Positions 1-8,410 of a stretch of 64,000 nucleotides of DNA are shown here, piece by piece. This DNA comes from Anaerolineae bacterium (GTDB lineage Bacteria > Chloroflexota > Anaerolineae > Aggregatilineales > UBA2796). Under the pieces are notes generated by a model. The model had not been told where the DNA came from and did no database searches. It saw only the letters and a program-made list of their open reading frames with translations. A program made the position numbers and the translations under genes. Each line of letters opens with the position of its first letter. The first letter of the stretch is position 1. The stretch lies in assembly GCA_019637615.1 (NCBI GenBank), contig JAHBVJ010000003.1:281485-345484 (forward strand). Reading direction: 5' to 3'.

Positions 1-264
1 CGGATCGACATCCGTCAAACCGAGAAAAAGGTTTTCTATAAGGTTAATCGAAGGTAAGTCTTCCGCACGAGCCGGATCAAGATAAGAAATCGTACTATTG
101 GAGGCGGCGTAATTGGTGATGGGTTCGGTATTCTGGAGCAATGGACTGGTGAGGGGGAAAACACTGTCGGCGGTGGCGGCTTGTGCCATGCTAGGCACAA
201 CCGATGCCGCTAGCACGCTGGCTGCAAGCAGCAAACTACGTACAAGTTTACCTGCATTGTACAT
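1..264 (-). CDS. Peptide/nickel-type ABC transporter substrate-binding protein, N-terminal part only
   Basis: Minus-strand gene cut by the window edge; only the first 88 codons are present. The start is the ATG at 262-264, preceded by AGGAG about 8 bases upstream. The product begins with a basic stretch and a hydrophobic segment ending near PSMAQA, a typical Sec signal peptide. The mature N-terminus contains LDPARAEDLPSINLIENLFLGL, which resembles the opening of family-5 extracellular solute-binding proteins (DppA/OppA type). Role by family: it captures peptides or similar solutes outside the membrane for an ABC importer. No partner permeases are in view. A good promoter (320-348) and a palindrome (364-383) lie directly upstream. 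Family assignment is moderately sure; substrate unknown. Confidence 0.7.
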   Translation of the reverse strand, partial: MYNAGKLVRSLLLAASVLAASVVPSMAQAATADSVFPLTSPLLQNTEPITNYAASNSTISYLDPARAEDLPSINLIENLFLGLTDVDP

Positions 265-319
265 TGGGTGACTCCTGATAAGCGACGAATCTATCTCGCA
301 CCCCTGCGCGAGTGAGGGA

Positions 320-348
320 AGTATAGAAACTCGTTCAGGAGTCGTCAA
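320..348 (-). promoter_or_regulatory. Sigma-70 promoter of the substrate-binding protein
   Basis: On the minus strand TTGACG (343-348) and TATACT (320-325) are separated by 17 bases, pointing at the gene that starts at 264 and leaving a leader of about 50 bases. Confidence 0.7.
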
Positions 349-363
349 CTTGGCATAGTGCCT

Positions 364-383
364 AACCAAATTAAGGTTTGGTT
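364..383. promoter_or_regulatory. Inverted repeat, possible operator upstream of the promoter
   Basis: AACCAAA (364-370) and TTTGGTT (377-383) are perfect 7-base arms around a 6-base centre. They sit about 15 bases upstream of the -35 box of the downstream gene, a position more typical of an activator site than of a repressor site. Confidence 0.45.
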
Positions 384-431
384 TAGACCATGTTCGGCGA
401 AATAACTAAAACAGGCGTGTTATTTCACCGA

Positions 432-1193
432 TCAGCGCTTCTTTACCTGTTCCGCCGTTGGCTGTTCGAGTAAATAGCCCTTGATGCCTTCCAAGGTGCG
501 GTTCATATGCAAAATAATGGCGTCGCGTAGTTTAATGGCGTCGCGCTGACGGCATGCCGCGAGGATGATGCGATGCTCGGCCTGAGTCACCTCGGCATGG
601 TCACGTACGAAGACGTACCGATACCGATACCGCTCCGCCAAATCCCACAGCAGCTTAATCGAGTCCATCAGGTAATGGCTACCGGATGCCTCGTAAATCG
701 TGTAGTGAAAGTGACGGTTAGATTCCATGAAGGCGGGGTAATCTTGCTTGGCAAGCGCACGATTCATGTCTTCGACGCTGTTTTCGAGCGTATGCAAATC
801 GGAAGCCGTCAAGTGCTCGGCAGCATGGAAGGCCGCTTCGCCTTCAAGAATGCGGCGGGCGAAATACAGGTCTTCCATATCGCGGATCGATGTCTGCGTG
901 ACGAACGCGCCACGCCGGGGGATAATCTGCACGAAGCCTTCGCCTTCGAGCTTGTTGAGGGCTTCACGCACGGGGACGAGGCTGACGTTGAGTTCTTCCG
1001 CCAGTCTAGCCTGCTCTAACCTTGATCCTGCGGGTAGATCGCCGGATAAAATAGCGGCGCGGATGCGTTCTTGCACCATTGCCGCGATGGTGCGTTTACT
1101 GCCTTCGATGGGTTGCAGTGTCATAACCACTCTACTCTGTTGAGAATTATCTGGACTGCTGCTTATACTGAGCGACCAAACAGCCAAGTCCAT
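432..1193 (-). CDS. GntR-family regulator, FadR/FCD subfamily
   Basis: 253 residues. An N-terminal winged helix-turn-helix (about residues 35-95, with SRLEQARLAEELNVS and VREALNKLEGEGFV) is followed by an all-helical FCD ligand domain (about 105-235, LYFARRILEGEAA to ILHMNRTLEGI). FCD regulators bind small organic acids, and metal-binding His/Asp residues are common there. The first ATG (1193) has AGGA nine bases upstream. An internal ATG at 1124 (MTLQPIEG) would remove 23 unusual residues and is a real alternative start. The gene is divergent from the SDR/tautomerase/isomerase operon that starts at 1456, which is its probable target. Family is sure; effector unknown. Confidence 0.88.
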   Translation of the reverse strand: MDLAVWSLSISSSPDNSQQSRVVMTLQPIEGSKRTIAAMVQERIRAAILSGDLPAGSRLEQARLAEELNVSLVPVREALNKLEGEGFVQIIPRRGAFVTQTSIRDMEDLYFARRILEGEAAFHAAEHLTASDLHTLENSVEDMNRALAKQDYPAFMESNRHFHYTIYEASGSHYLMDSIKLLWDLAERYRYRYVFVRDHAEVTQAEHRIILAACRQRDAIKLRDAIILHMNRTLEGIKGYLLEQPTAEQVKKR

Positions 1194-1200
1194 GTTAGTC

Positions 1201-1229
1201 TATCCTATGTAGTCTGCCATTGTAGGATA
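1201..1229. promoter_or_regulatory. Inverted repeat in the gntR / catabolic operon divergent region
   Basis: TATCCTA (1201-1207) and TAGGATA (1223-1229) are perfect 7-base arms 15 bases apart, just upstream of the gntR start. They may be an autoregulatory GntR operator. This is inference only; the arms are far apart for a single dimer site. Confidence 0.35.
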
Positions 1230-1291
1230 TAATTTATAATCTGAAAAGCCCTCCTGTCGATTATGACGACGAAAACAGTAAAAGATGACCT

Positions 1292-1319
1292 TTGACAATT
1301 ATAAAACAGAAATTATAAT
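1292..1319 (+). promoter_or_regulatory. Consensus sigma-70 promoter of the SDR/isomerase operon
   Basis: TTGACA (1292-1297) and TATAAT (1314-1319) are both exact consensus hexamers with a 16-base spacer. The predicted transcript start near 1326 leaves a leader of about 130 bases before the first gene. Confidence 0.8.
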
Positions 1320-1455
1320 TTATATAAAGAGCGTTTTTTACTAGATGGTTTTTAAGACTTTGATACGCAAGCAGATGTTTATTATTCCACCTTGCACCGT
1401 CCATTATCAGCCGTCTGCGCTGCCAAGCGCCTTCCCAGCCGCATAAGGAGTAGAT

Positions 1456-2289
1456 ATGCCAACACCGATTACGAGTCGTCATCAGGGCAAAATAGCGATT
1501 GTCACGGGTTCCGGGCAAGGCATCGGGCGCGGCGTGGCAGTCAGACTGGCACAGGAAGGGGCGACGGTAGTGATTGCGGAATATAACCAGCAAAATGCCG
1601 ATGCTGTCGCTAATGACATCAAGGCAGCGGGCGGGAGCGCCTTGGCCTATCCAATCGACATCAGCAGCGTCCAGCAAATTGAGACGATGGTCAGCGAGGT
1701 AGTAAGGCATTTTGGGCGCATCGATATTCTGGTGAATAACGCTGGCCTGAACAAACCCGCGCCGTTGTTCGATCTGACGCCCGATCTGTGGGATCCGATC
1801 CATCAGGTGAACGAGCGCGGGCTGTTTTTCTGTCTGCAAACCGTCGCCAAGCAGATGGTGGCGCAGGTGCCGGACGAAGTCAAGCAGCAGAGACGTGCGC
1901 CGCGCAGTTACGGCAAGATCGTGAATTTCTCGTCGGTCGCGGGGCGCAGTGGACGGCCTTATGACGCGGCCTATTCAGCCACCAAATGGGCGGTGCTCAG
2001 CATCACGCAGAGCGCGGCGGCCTATCTTGCGCCCTACAACATCAACGTCAACGCGGTGTGCCCCGGCCTCGTCCCCACGCCGATGTGGGACAACATCGAC
2101 AAGGTACAGGGCACGCGGCAAGGCTTGCCACCCGGCGATTGGATTCGTCAGAGCATCGACCGCATCCCGCTCAAACGCGCGGCGACGGCTGAAGACATCG
2201 CGGCGGCGGTTTCATTCCTGTGCTCGGAAGATGCCGATTACATCACAGGACAAGCGCTGAACGTGGACGGCGGAATCGAGATGAACTAA
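1456..2289 (+). CDS. Short-chain dehydrogenase/reductase (sugar/polyol type)
   Basis: 277 residues, the normal length for a classical SDR. It has the dinucleotide-binding TGSGQGIG (17-24), NNAG (94-97), catalytic Ser160 and the YSATK box with Tyr173 and Lys177. The C-terminal DGG (IT-GQALNVDGG) is typical of the sorbitol/gluconate dehydrogenase branch. Acidic Glu42 after beta-2 suggests NAD rather than NADP. AAGGAG lies 7 bases before the ATG. First gene of a co-directional set with a tautomerase, a sugar-phosphate isomerase and another SDR, so it probably oxidises a sugar, polyol or sugar acid in the cytoplasm. The exact substrate cannot be told. Confidence 0.88.
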   Translation: MPTPITSRHQGKIAIVTGSGQGIGRGVAVRLAQEGATVVIAEYNQQNADAVANDIKAAGGSALAYPIDISSVQQIETMVSEVVRHFGRIDILVNNAGLNKPAPLFDLTPDLWDPIHQVNERGLFFCLQTVAKQMVAQVPDEVKQQRRAPRSYGKIVNFSSVAGRSGRPYDAAYSATKWAVLSITQSAAAYLAPYNINVNAVCPGLVPTPMWDNIDKVQGTRQGLPPGDWIRQSIDRIPLKRAATAEDIAAAVSFLCSEDADYITGQALNVDGGIEMN

Positions 2290-2382
2290 AGGCACGGAGA
2301 TAGCCTTTCGAGCGGATGACGCGCGCTGCGCTCATGATTAGCCTAGTTCGGCTGTTGTTTTTTAGTAAAAAAGGATGTTTGA

Positions 2383-2601
2383 ATGCCAACCGTCATTATT
2401 TATTGGTCACCGGGGCGCACACAGGAACAGAAAGCGGATGTCGTTCGTGAGGTTACTGATGCGTTGGTGCGGGCTGGCAATGCAAGGCGCGAAGATGTGC
2501 TGATCATTTTCCAAGATATTCAACCGGGCGATGCCGGACGTGGTGGGGTGATCACACCAGCTCCATCGAACGGCTCCAACCTGCTTACACCATCGGACTA
2601 A
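2383..2601 (+). CDS. 4-oxalocrotonate tautomerase-like enzyme
   Basis: 72 residues. Pro2 directly after the start Met is the catalytic base of this superfamily, and the length and beta-alpha-beta pattern (TVIIYWSPGRT, QKADVVREVTDAL, DVLIIFQDI) fit. It would move protons in a keto-enol tautomerisation of an unsaturated keto acid. The C-terminal tail (GDAGRGGVITPAPSNGSN) matches the usual loop after GDWGRGG-like segments. AAAGGATG precedes the ATG. Its place between an SDR and a sugar-phosphate isomerase suggests a step in the same degradation path. Confidence 0.82.
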   Translation: MPTVIIYWSPGRTQEQKADVVREVTDALVRAGNARREDVLIIFQDIQPGDAGRGGVITPAPSNGSNLLTPSD

Positions 2602-2632
2602 AGAGCCTTTTACCTACGATTAGGGAGCATTC

Positions 2633-3490
2633 ATGAAGATTGGTTTACTGGGTCTGGTCGGCAGCGACTGGACAGACGTGACTTACGACAGGATTCGCAT
2701 GGCCCATGATTGGGGCTTTCATGGCGTCGGCGCGCATCTGAGCGTGCCCGCCCGCACCATCACCGATGAAGTTGCCGCCAAGGCACGCAAAGCCTACGAC
2801 GACAACAATATGCCATTCTTACAGGTGTGGGGGCCGTATCCGTGTATCGTCAGCCCGAACGAGGACATCCGCAAGGCGGGCGTGGAAGGTGCGCGTGATC
2901 TGGCACGTTTGGCGGCAAAGATCGGCGTCAAGGAGTCCGGTGTGCGTCCGACGAGCATGAGTCCCAACGGCGACTGGGCACCCCATCCCGATAATTACAA
3001 GCAGGAGACGGAAGATCGCTTGGTGCGCAGCATCAGCGAGATCGTGGAGACGGGTGAACAGGTCGGCGTGGATATTGTGCTGGAAGTGCATGTTTGCACA
3101 ACGCTGCGCTCGGCAACGGTGATCCGCCGCGTGATCGATAAAGTTGGCTCCGAGCATCTGAAGCTGAATCTCGATCTGTGCAATTTCGTGGGCGATTACC
3201 AGACCGCCTTCAATCCCGCGCCGATGATCAACGAGATGTTCGATGTGCTCGGTGACCGCATCGCCACCGTCCACGTCAAAGATTACTTGATGGAAGACCG
3301 CTTCGTGATCCACATCAGCGAAACCGTGATCGGCACGGGCATGATGGATTGGAACACGTTGCTGCGCCGCATGAACGAGGTCAAGCCGGACGGCTATGTC
3401 GTGATCGAGCACTTACCGCTCAACCTGATCCCGCTTGCCAAACGCAACCTCACCAAAATGATCCAAGACGCGGGCTACAAATTGGGATAG
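2633..3490 (+). CDS. Sugar phosphate isomerase/epimerase (xylose isomerase-like TIM barrel)
   Basis: 285 residues, matching AP-endonuclease-2/IolE-like TIM-barrel proteins. Metal ligands can be read at strand ends: LEVH (Glu), LDLCN (Asp), TVHVKD (His, Asp) and VIEHL (Glu). These proteins isomerise, epimerise or dehydrate sugars and inositols using a divalent metal. GGGAG lies 7 bases before the ATG. Third gene of the operon, 31 bases after the tautomerase. No signal peptide, so cytoplasmic. Function is assigned at superfamily level only. Confidence 0.82.
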   Translation: MKIGLLGLVGSDWTDVTYDRIRMAHDWGFHGVGAHLSVPARTITDEVAAKARKAYDDNNMPFLQVWGPYPCIVSPNEDIRKAGVEGARDLARLAAKIGVKESGVRPTSMSPNGDWAPHPDNYKQETEDRLVRSISEIVETGEQVGVDIVLEVHVCTTLRSATVIRRVIDKVGSEHLKLNLDLCNFVGDYQTAFNPAPMINEMFDVLGDRIATVHVKDYLMEDRFVIHISETVIGTGMMDWNTLLRRMNEVKPDGYVVIEHLPLNLIPLAKRNLTKMIQDAGYKLG

Positions 3491-3575
3491 AATCGCCGCC
3501 CAACAACACGATGTGGTCATTTATGCAGCCGGAGCGCACCAGCCTCCGGCGTTTGCATGTAGAGAGTCGAAAATC

Positions 3576-4310
3576 ATGAATTTCACGGTTGAGTTGAACG
3601 GTAAAGTAGCACTTGTGACGGGTGGTGGTGATGGCGTCGGGCGGGCGATTGCGCTGGCACTCGGTGCGGCGGGGGCAGCGGTATGCGTCAACGACATCAA
3701 CCCCGACCGCGCCGACAAGGTGGCGAACGAGATCATCGCGGCGGGCGGGCAGGCGATGGGTTGGTCAGCAGATGTCTCCAACAAGTTCCAGGTGTCCGCC
3801 ATGATCGAGACGCTGCGCGACAAGTTCACAAATCTGCACATTTTGATCAACGCGGCGGGCGTGCAGCGCGGCGAGACGTTCATCAAGCTGGATGAATACG
3901 ACTGGCGGCGCACGCTGGAAGTTAACCTCACGGGCACATTCTTCTGCACGCAGTTGTGCGCGCGCGTGATGGCGGATGAGGGCGGCGGCGTGATCGTCAA
4001 TCTCGCCAGCGTGTACGGGCATCCGCTGCCATTGGCGAACAATGCCGCTTACGTCGCCAGCAAAGCGGGCATTGTCGGGATGACGCGGGAAGTGGCGCGC
4101 GAAATGGCGGCTCACAACGTACGCGTCAACGCCATTTGCCCCGCCGATATTCAAGAACCTATGCAGCCCATGCTCACGCCGAGTAACCCGCAGGGGCGCG
4201 TTGGGACGCCGGAAGAAGTGGCGGCGGTTGTGTTGTTCTTGTGCTCGGACGCTGCCTCCTTCGTCACGGGGCAAGCGATTAACGTGGACGGCGGCTTGGC
4301 GATGGCCTGA
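3576..4310 (+). CDS. Short-chain dehydrogenase/reductase (FabG-like)
   Basis: 244 residues from the ATG at 3576, chosen because the SDR fold starts right there (MNFTVELNGKVALVTGGG). The frame is open further upstream but codes nothing SDR-like. TGGGDGVG is at 15-22, the catalytic box is YVASK, and the end is FVTGQAINVDGG. NAAG replaces the usual NNAG, and the substrate loop before the last helix is short (PADIQEPMQPML). Fourth gene of the putative carbohydrate-acid operon, with a weak ribosome site. Likely a second NAD(P)-dependent oxidation or reduction in the same route. Confidence 0.85.
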   Translation: MNFTVELNGKVALVTGGGDGVGRAIALALGAAGAAVCVNDINPDRADKVANEIIAAGGQAMGWSADVSNKFQVSAMIETLRDKFTNLHILINAAGVQRGETFIKLDEYDWRRTLEVNLTGTFFCTQLCARVMADEGGGVIVNLASVYGHPLPLANNAAYVASKAGIVGMTREVAREMAAHNVRVNAICPADIQEPMQPMLTPSNPQGRVGTPEEVAAVVLFLCSDAASFVTGQAINVDGGLAMA

Positions 4311-4404
4311 GTGCGGATTCTCCAAAGTCTCCTACTTTTGAAGGATTGTAGGTTAGTATCACCTTGGTATCATGGTAGCCAACATTGCAAGGGCAGGGAA
4401 TACG

Positions 4405-5169
4405 ATGCCTTGGAATCCAGACCAATTTAATAAGTTTCAACAGGAGCGATCCGCCTCTTTCGATGACCTTGTAAACATGCTAAATATCCGTGAAGGACTG
4501 CGCGTTATCGATCTGGGGTGTGGCACAGGCGAATTAACGGCGCGGTTAGCGGATATGCTGCCGAACAGCGCGGTAATCGGGATCGACACATCGGCTGAGA
4601 TGTTGGCACAAGCACAGCATTATGTGCGTCCCGGACTGCGCTTCGAATACGGCGATCTGACCACGATCAAAGGTCAGTGGGACGTAGTTTTTTCACACGG
4701 CGTGATCCAATGGGTATCTGACCACCCACACTTACTCCCGCATCTGTTCTCGCTAGTGACGCCGGGTGGTCAATTGCTCGTGCAAGTGCCGTCTAACCAC
4801 TACCATCCTTCCCATATGCTAGTGCGGCAGCTTGCGGGCGAAGAACCGTTCAAAACTGCGCTCAATGGCTGGGTACGTGATATGCCCGTGCTCACCATCG
4901 ACGCTTATGCCAACTTGCTGTTCGCGCAGGGTGGCCTCAACCTGAACGTGTTCGAGAAGATCTACCCGCACGTCTTAGCCGGTGCAGATGCCATTGTGGA
5001 ATGGACTTCCGGCACGCTGCTCGTCCCGTATTTCGAACGGCTAGGCTCGCTGCGGGATACGTTTGTGACCGTCTATCGGGATAGACTGCGCGAACGCTTC
5101 CCGAATCATCCCGTCTTTTATGGGTTCCGGCGCATCCTATTCAGTGCGATCCGTCCGTCACGAAATTAG
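4405..5169 (+). CDS. tam: Trans-aconitate 2-methyltransferase (Tam-like)
   Basis: 254 residues from the ATG at 4405 (AGGGAA upstream). A longer frame from 4372 lacks a good ribosome site. The start MPWNPDQFNKFQQER matches the Tam signature, followed by SAM motif I IDLGCGTGEL and post-I GIDTSAEML. VIQWVSDH and TPGGQLLVQVPSN are also Tam features. Tam methylates trans-aconitate, an inhibitor of the citrate cycle. Cytoplasmic. The 3' end overlaps the convergent hydrolase gene by 29 bases. Family quite sure; a related SAM methyltransferase with another acid substrate is possible. Confidence 0.82.
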   Translation: MPWNPDQFNKFQQERSASFDDLVNMLNIREGLRVIDLGCGTGELTARLADMLPNSAVIGIDTSAEMLAQAQHYVRPGLRFEYGDLTTIKGQWDVVFSHGVIQWVSDHPHLLPHLFSLVTPGGQLLVQVPSNHYHPSHMLVRQLAGEEPFKTALNGWVRDMPVLTIDAYANLLFAQGGLNLNVFEKIYPHVLAGADAIVEWTSGTLLVPYFERLGSLRDTFVTVYRDRLRERFPNHPVFYGFRRILFSAIRPSRN

Positions 5170-6655
5170 GCGGACTCATAGACTTGATGCAGCTTGCGTC
5201 GGGCTGAGTAGCGGGATTTTCCAGAAAACTCAAGCTGATCTGCTGCGGACACACATCATCGAAGGTGACGCCGTGCCCCATGCCGGGGAAGGTGAAGAAA
5301 TAGCTGTGCGAGAGATTCGCCGCCGCGCGCTGTCCCCATGCGGGCGGCGTGATCGGGTCATATTCACCCGCCAGCACCAGCGTCGGCACATCACTGTTGA
5401 CGGGTTGCGATTCGATAGCAGGCGCGGACTGCACTTGCCAGATGGCGCAGGTGGCATAGGTGATGTCCAGATCAGCCAGCACCCATGCCTGTAAACTGGC
5501 ATCGATCTGTGCTGCTGCGGCCTTCGCCTTGTCTAGGCTGTTGAACGGAATTTCCTCCGCGCATTCCACCGAATTGAACATGCCCTCGCTATCGGTGAGA
5601 TCGGGATCGGTTTGGCGCGTGCGAGGATATTGCCCATCACGCATCGTCAGCAACCGTTCATAATCACCTTGCGATGCGGCGTAAATAGCGCTTGGCAGTT
5701 CCGCGATGTACGACGTGCTGTACACGGCCTGAAACACAATATCAGCTACATCATCACCTGCCAACTGATCCGCTACCGTTTGTCCACTGGCAGCATCCAC
5801 AGTATTCACAGGCGCGGGCGTATCGTTGAGGGTATCGATCAACGCGTAAAAGGTCTGCTTGAGGTTTGGATACGCCGCGTTGCACGCTGTTTCTGCCGCG
5901 CAACCATCGAACAGGACGCTGAAGGCTTGCTGTGTATTTGCGGCTTCTTCTTCGTAAGCATTGACCTCCGGTGGATACACGGAATCGATGATCACGCTGC
6001 GCAAGCCTTCGGGATGATCGCGCATCAGCGTCAGGGCCAAGCGCGTACCATACGAAATGCCGTAGACATTCCACGTTGGATAGCCAAGTGCTACGCGCAA
6101 ATCCGCGAGATCGGCAGCATTTTCCGCGCTGGTATAAGCAGAGAGGTTGATGCCATCGTTCAACAGGCGGTCATGACAGGCTTGTACGGCGGCTAATTCG
6201 GTTTTGGCGGGATCATCCGAAACTTGTATATAAGCCTGTTCCATTTCTTCACAATTCAAACTCGGTTCGGAAAGTCCTGTTCCTCGCTGATCGAACAGGA
6301 TCACCTCGCGGTCACCCAAGTAAGGGGAGTCTACCCAATCCTCGATTCCCAGAATGGCGCTGCCACCGGGGCCGCCTTCCAAATACACAATCGGATCGGG
6401 TTGTGGGTGAGCGCTCAGGCTGGCGATGATGGCTACATGCAGCCGGATGGTCGGGCTGGCGGGATCGCCGCGATCTTCGGGCACGATCAAATCACCGCAG
6501 CGCACCTCCAAATCTTGCGGAATTTCGACTAGACAATCCGTTTCTTCAAAAAAAGGTGGAGAAGTTTGTGCATAAGTTATAAAAATCGAACCATAAAATA
6601 CGGTACTTGCGACTATAATCACAATGCTTAGAGAACGCCATTTTTGTAAATGCAT
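5141..6655 (-). CDS. Secreted alpha/beta-hydrolase, tripeptidyl aminopeptidase-like
   Basis: 504 residues with an N-terminal signal peptide or anchor (residues 8-28). The hydrolase fold shows YLEGGPGGS oxyanion loop, DQRGTGLS, nucleophile elbow GISYG, acid in AGEYDPITPP and His in PGMGHG. The Cys-rich cap and C-terminal TAP-like domain are typical of exported prolyl/tripeptidyl aminopeptidases. It would cleave N-terminal residues from peptides outside the membrane. AAGGAG lies 6 bases before the ATG. A perfect AGGATAT-TTTT-ATATCCT repeat lies in the leader. Convergent with tam and overlapping it by 29 bases. Confidence 0.85.
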   Translation of the reverse strand: MHLQKWRSLSIVIIVASTVFYGSIFITYAQTSPPFFEETDCLVEIPQDLEVRCGDLIVPEDRGDPASPTIRLHVAIIASLSAHPQPDPIVYLEGGPGGSAILGIEDWVDSPYLGDREVILFDQRGTGLSEPSLNCEEMEQAYIQVSDDPAKTELAAVQACHDRLLNDGINLSAYTSAENAADLADLRVALGYPTWNVYGISYGTRLALTLMRDHPEGLRSVIIDSVYPPEVNAYEEEAANTQQAFSVLFDGCAAETACNAAYPNLKQTFYALIDTLNDTPAPVNTVDAASGQTVADQLAGDDVADIVFQAVYSTSYIAELPSAIYAASQGDYERLLTMRDGQYPRTRQTDPDLTDSEGMFNSVECAEEIPFNSLDKAKAAAAQIDASLQAWVLADLDITYATCAIWQVQSAPAIESQPVNSDVPTLVLAGEYDPITPPAWGQRAAANLSHSYFFTFPGMGHGVTFDDVCPQQISLSFLENPATQPDASCIKSMSPPNFVTDGSH

Positions 6656-6669
6656 GTTAGCTCCTTGTA

Positions 6670-6687
6670 AGGATATTTTTATATCCT
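6670..6687. promoter_or_regulatory. Palindrome in the leader of the secreted hydrolase
   Basis: AGGATAT (6670-6676) and ATATCCT (6681-6687) flank TTTT, about 15 bases upstream of the hydrolase start on the minus strand. It could be a repressor site or a small leader hairpin. Confidence 0.35.
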
Positions 6688-6834
6688 GTCGCTTGGTTAA
6701 ACGGTTAATCCTTGTGTAAATATATAGAATAAAGCGGCGAAAGGATTAGGCACAATCCTTTTTCAATGCTAAGAATTTAGAAAGCATTTGTGAAGTTCGT
6801 AAAACTTTAATGCAACTTCTGACAAGATCGGCCT

Positions 6835-6840
6835 TATAAT
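6835..6840 (+). promoter_or_regulatory. -10 box of the zinc-ribbon / flavoprotein pair
   Basis: An exact TATAAT stands 50 bases before the start of the small gene at 6890. No convincing -35 is visible at the right distance, so this is a partial promoter call. Confidence 0.4.
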
Positions 6841-6889
6841 TCGTGTCTAAGTAGGCGCACACACACTACTTTGCGGGTGAGGATATCTT

Positions 6890-7096
6890 ATGAATAAAAC
6901 GCAGACTTGCCAACACTGCGGTAGTCGGACATTCCGGTTCATTGGGCTGCAATGGTGGCCTGAAGACATCTTGCGTAAAAGCAATTCTTGGTCAGCTTGT
7001 CTTCATGATAACAAACATCCCGGTGAAGGCGCATTGCGCATGTTTGTTTGCGAAGGCTGTAAAACCTCACGATTAGAGCCGGTCAATCCACGTTAA
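6890..7096 (+). CDS. Small zinc-ribbon protein of unknown function
   Basis: 68 residues with two CxxC knuckles, CQHC at residues 7-10 and CEGC near 55-58, which would hold one zinc. Between them is an aromatic-rich loop (IGLQWWPEDIL). GTGAGGATATCTT before the ATG supplies a ribosome site, and a TATAAT stands upstream. 31 bases separate it from the flavoprotein gene, so the two may be co-transcribed. I recognise no named family; such proteins act as nucleic-acid or protein adaptors. Real gene likely, function unknown. Confidence 0.65.
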   Translation: MNKTQTCQHCGSRTFRFIGLQWWPEDILRKSNSWSACLHDNKHPGEGALRMFVCEGCKTSRLEPVNPR

Positions 7097-7127
7097 TCGT
7101 TTCGAATCATCTTAAGACAATATAAAT

Positions 7128-8378
7128 ATGATGTCCTCGGCTGATCTGGTTATCGTCGGCGCGGGCGCTGCTGGTTTGATGGCAGCGATCTGGGCAGGCC
7201 GGACAGCCCGGCGGCTTCACTTATCACGTCGGATCGTTGTGCTGGACGGAGCCAACAAGCTCGGCGCGAAGATTCTGGTGGCGGGTGGTGGGCGCTGCAA
7301 CGTGACGCACGATCACGTCAGCGAGCAGGCCTACGCGGGGTCGTCCCGTAACGCCATTAAGAAGGTACTGCGCCGTTTCGACGTGACGCCAACGGTAGCG
7401 TTCTTCAATGAACTGGGTGTCAAGCTAAAGCGTGAGGAGACGGGCAAGCTGTTCCCGGTCACTGACGACGCGCATACCGTGCTAGACGCGCTGCTGCGGG
7501 CGGCGGCTGATGCACAGGTCACATTCAAGCATCCGGCACGCGTTGAGGCGATCTCGCGGGGCGAAACCGGCTTCCACGTGCGTGGCGCATGGGGAGAATT
7601 GACTGCACCGCGCCTCATCCTCGCAACAGGCGGCAAGAGTCTGCCCAAATCGGGATCGGATGGTGTTGGCTACGAACTGGCGAAATCACTCGGTCACACG
7701 CTGACGCCGCATATTTTTCCGGCCTTGGTGCCGCTGCGTTTGCCCTCGGATCATTTCCTGTGTGCGCTCAGTGGGCTGACCGTTAACGCCGTCTTGATGT
7801 TGTATGCGGGTGCGGGCAAGGAGCTTGTCAGTTTCACCGACTCGACGTTGTGTACGCATTTTGGACTCTCTGGCCCCTCCGTCCTCGATTTCAGCCGCTA
7901 CTACACTGCCGCCCGCTTTGATGATCCCGCCGCCCATGCCGCCATCAACTGGCTGCCCGACACAACCACCGAACGCTTGGAGGCTGATTTACTGCAAGCG
8001 GGCAAGCGCTCGATTCTGCGCTGGCTGGATGGCAGACTGCCCGAACGCTTATTACGTGCGCTCTGCGCAGAGGCTGGCGTCGAAGCCGGAATGCCGCTGC
8101 AAGAATTGACGCGTGATCAGCGCAAACAACTGACTCGTGTGCTTACCCGCTTGCCACTGCCCATCACGGGAGATCGTGGCTACAACTATGCTGAAGTCAC
8201 GGCGGGCGGCATTCCCCTCACCGACATCCGCCTCGAAACGATGGAGTCGCGGCTGTGCCCCGGTCTGCATTATTGCGGCGAAATCTGCGATGTGGACGGG
8301 CGGATCGGTGGCTACAACTTCCAGTGGGCATGGGCGAGTGGCTATGTGGCGGGTCAAGCCGCCATAGATAGTGCATAG
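7128..8378 (+). CDS. FAD-dependent oxidoreductase, HI0933/YhiN family
   Basis: 416 residues, the family's usual length. N-terminal Rossmann motif IVGAGAAGLMAA, then the family-specific GAKILVAGGGRCNVTH, LATGGKSLPKSGSDG and the C-terminal CGEICDVDGRIGGYNFQWAWASG, which closes the FAD site. These are cytoplasmic flavoproteins of largely unknown substrate; relatives include BaiN, implicated in bile-acid and aromatic reductions. The ribosome site is weak and two ATGs follow each other at the start. No membrane segment. Family sure, reaction unknown. Confidence 0.87.
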   Translation: MMSSADLVIVGAGAAGLMAAIWAGRTARRLHLSRRIVVLDGANKLGAKILVAGGGRCNVTHDHVSEQAYAGSSRNAIKKVLRRFDVTPTVAFFNELGVKLKREETGKLFPVTDDAHTVLDALLRAAADAQVTFKHPARVEAISRGETGFHVRGAWGELTAPRLILATGGKSLPKSGSDGVGYELAKSLGHTLTPHIFPALVPLRLPSDHFLCALSGLTVNAVLMLYAGAGKELVSFTDSTLCTHFGLSGPSVLDFSRYYTAARFDDPAAHAAINWLPDTTTERLEADLLQAGKRSILRWLDGRLPERLLRALCAEAGVEAGMPLQELTRDQRKQLTRVLTRLPLPITGDRGYNYAEVTAGGIPLTDIRLETMESRLCPGLHYCGEICDVDGRIGGYNFQWAWASGYVAGQAAIDSA

Positions 8379-8410
8379 TCCCCGCTACAAACGCGTTAGT
8401 GCATACTTCC

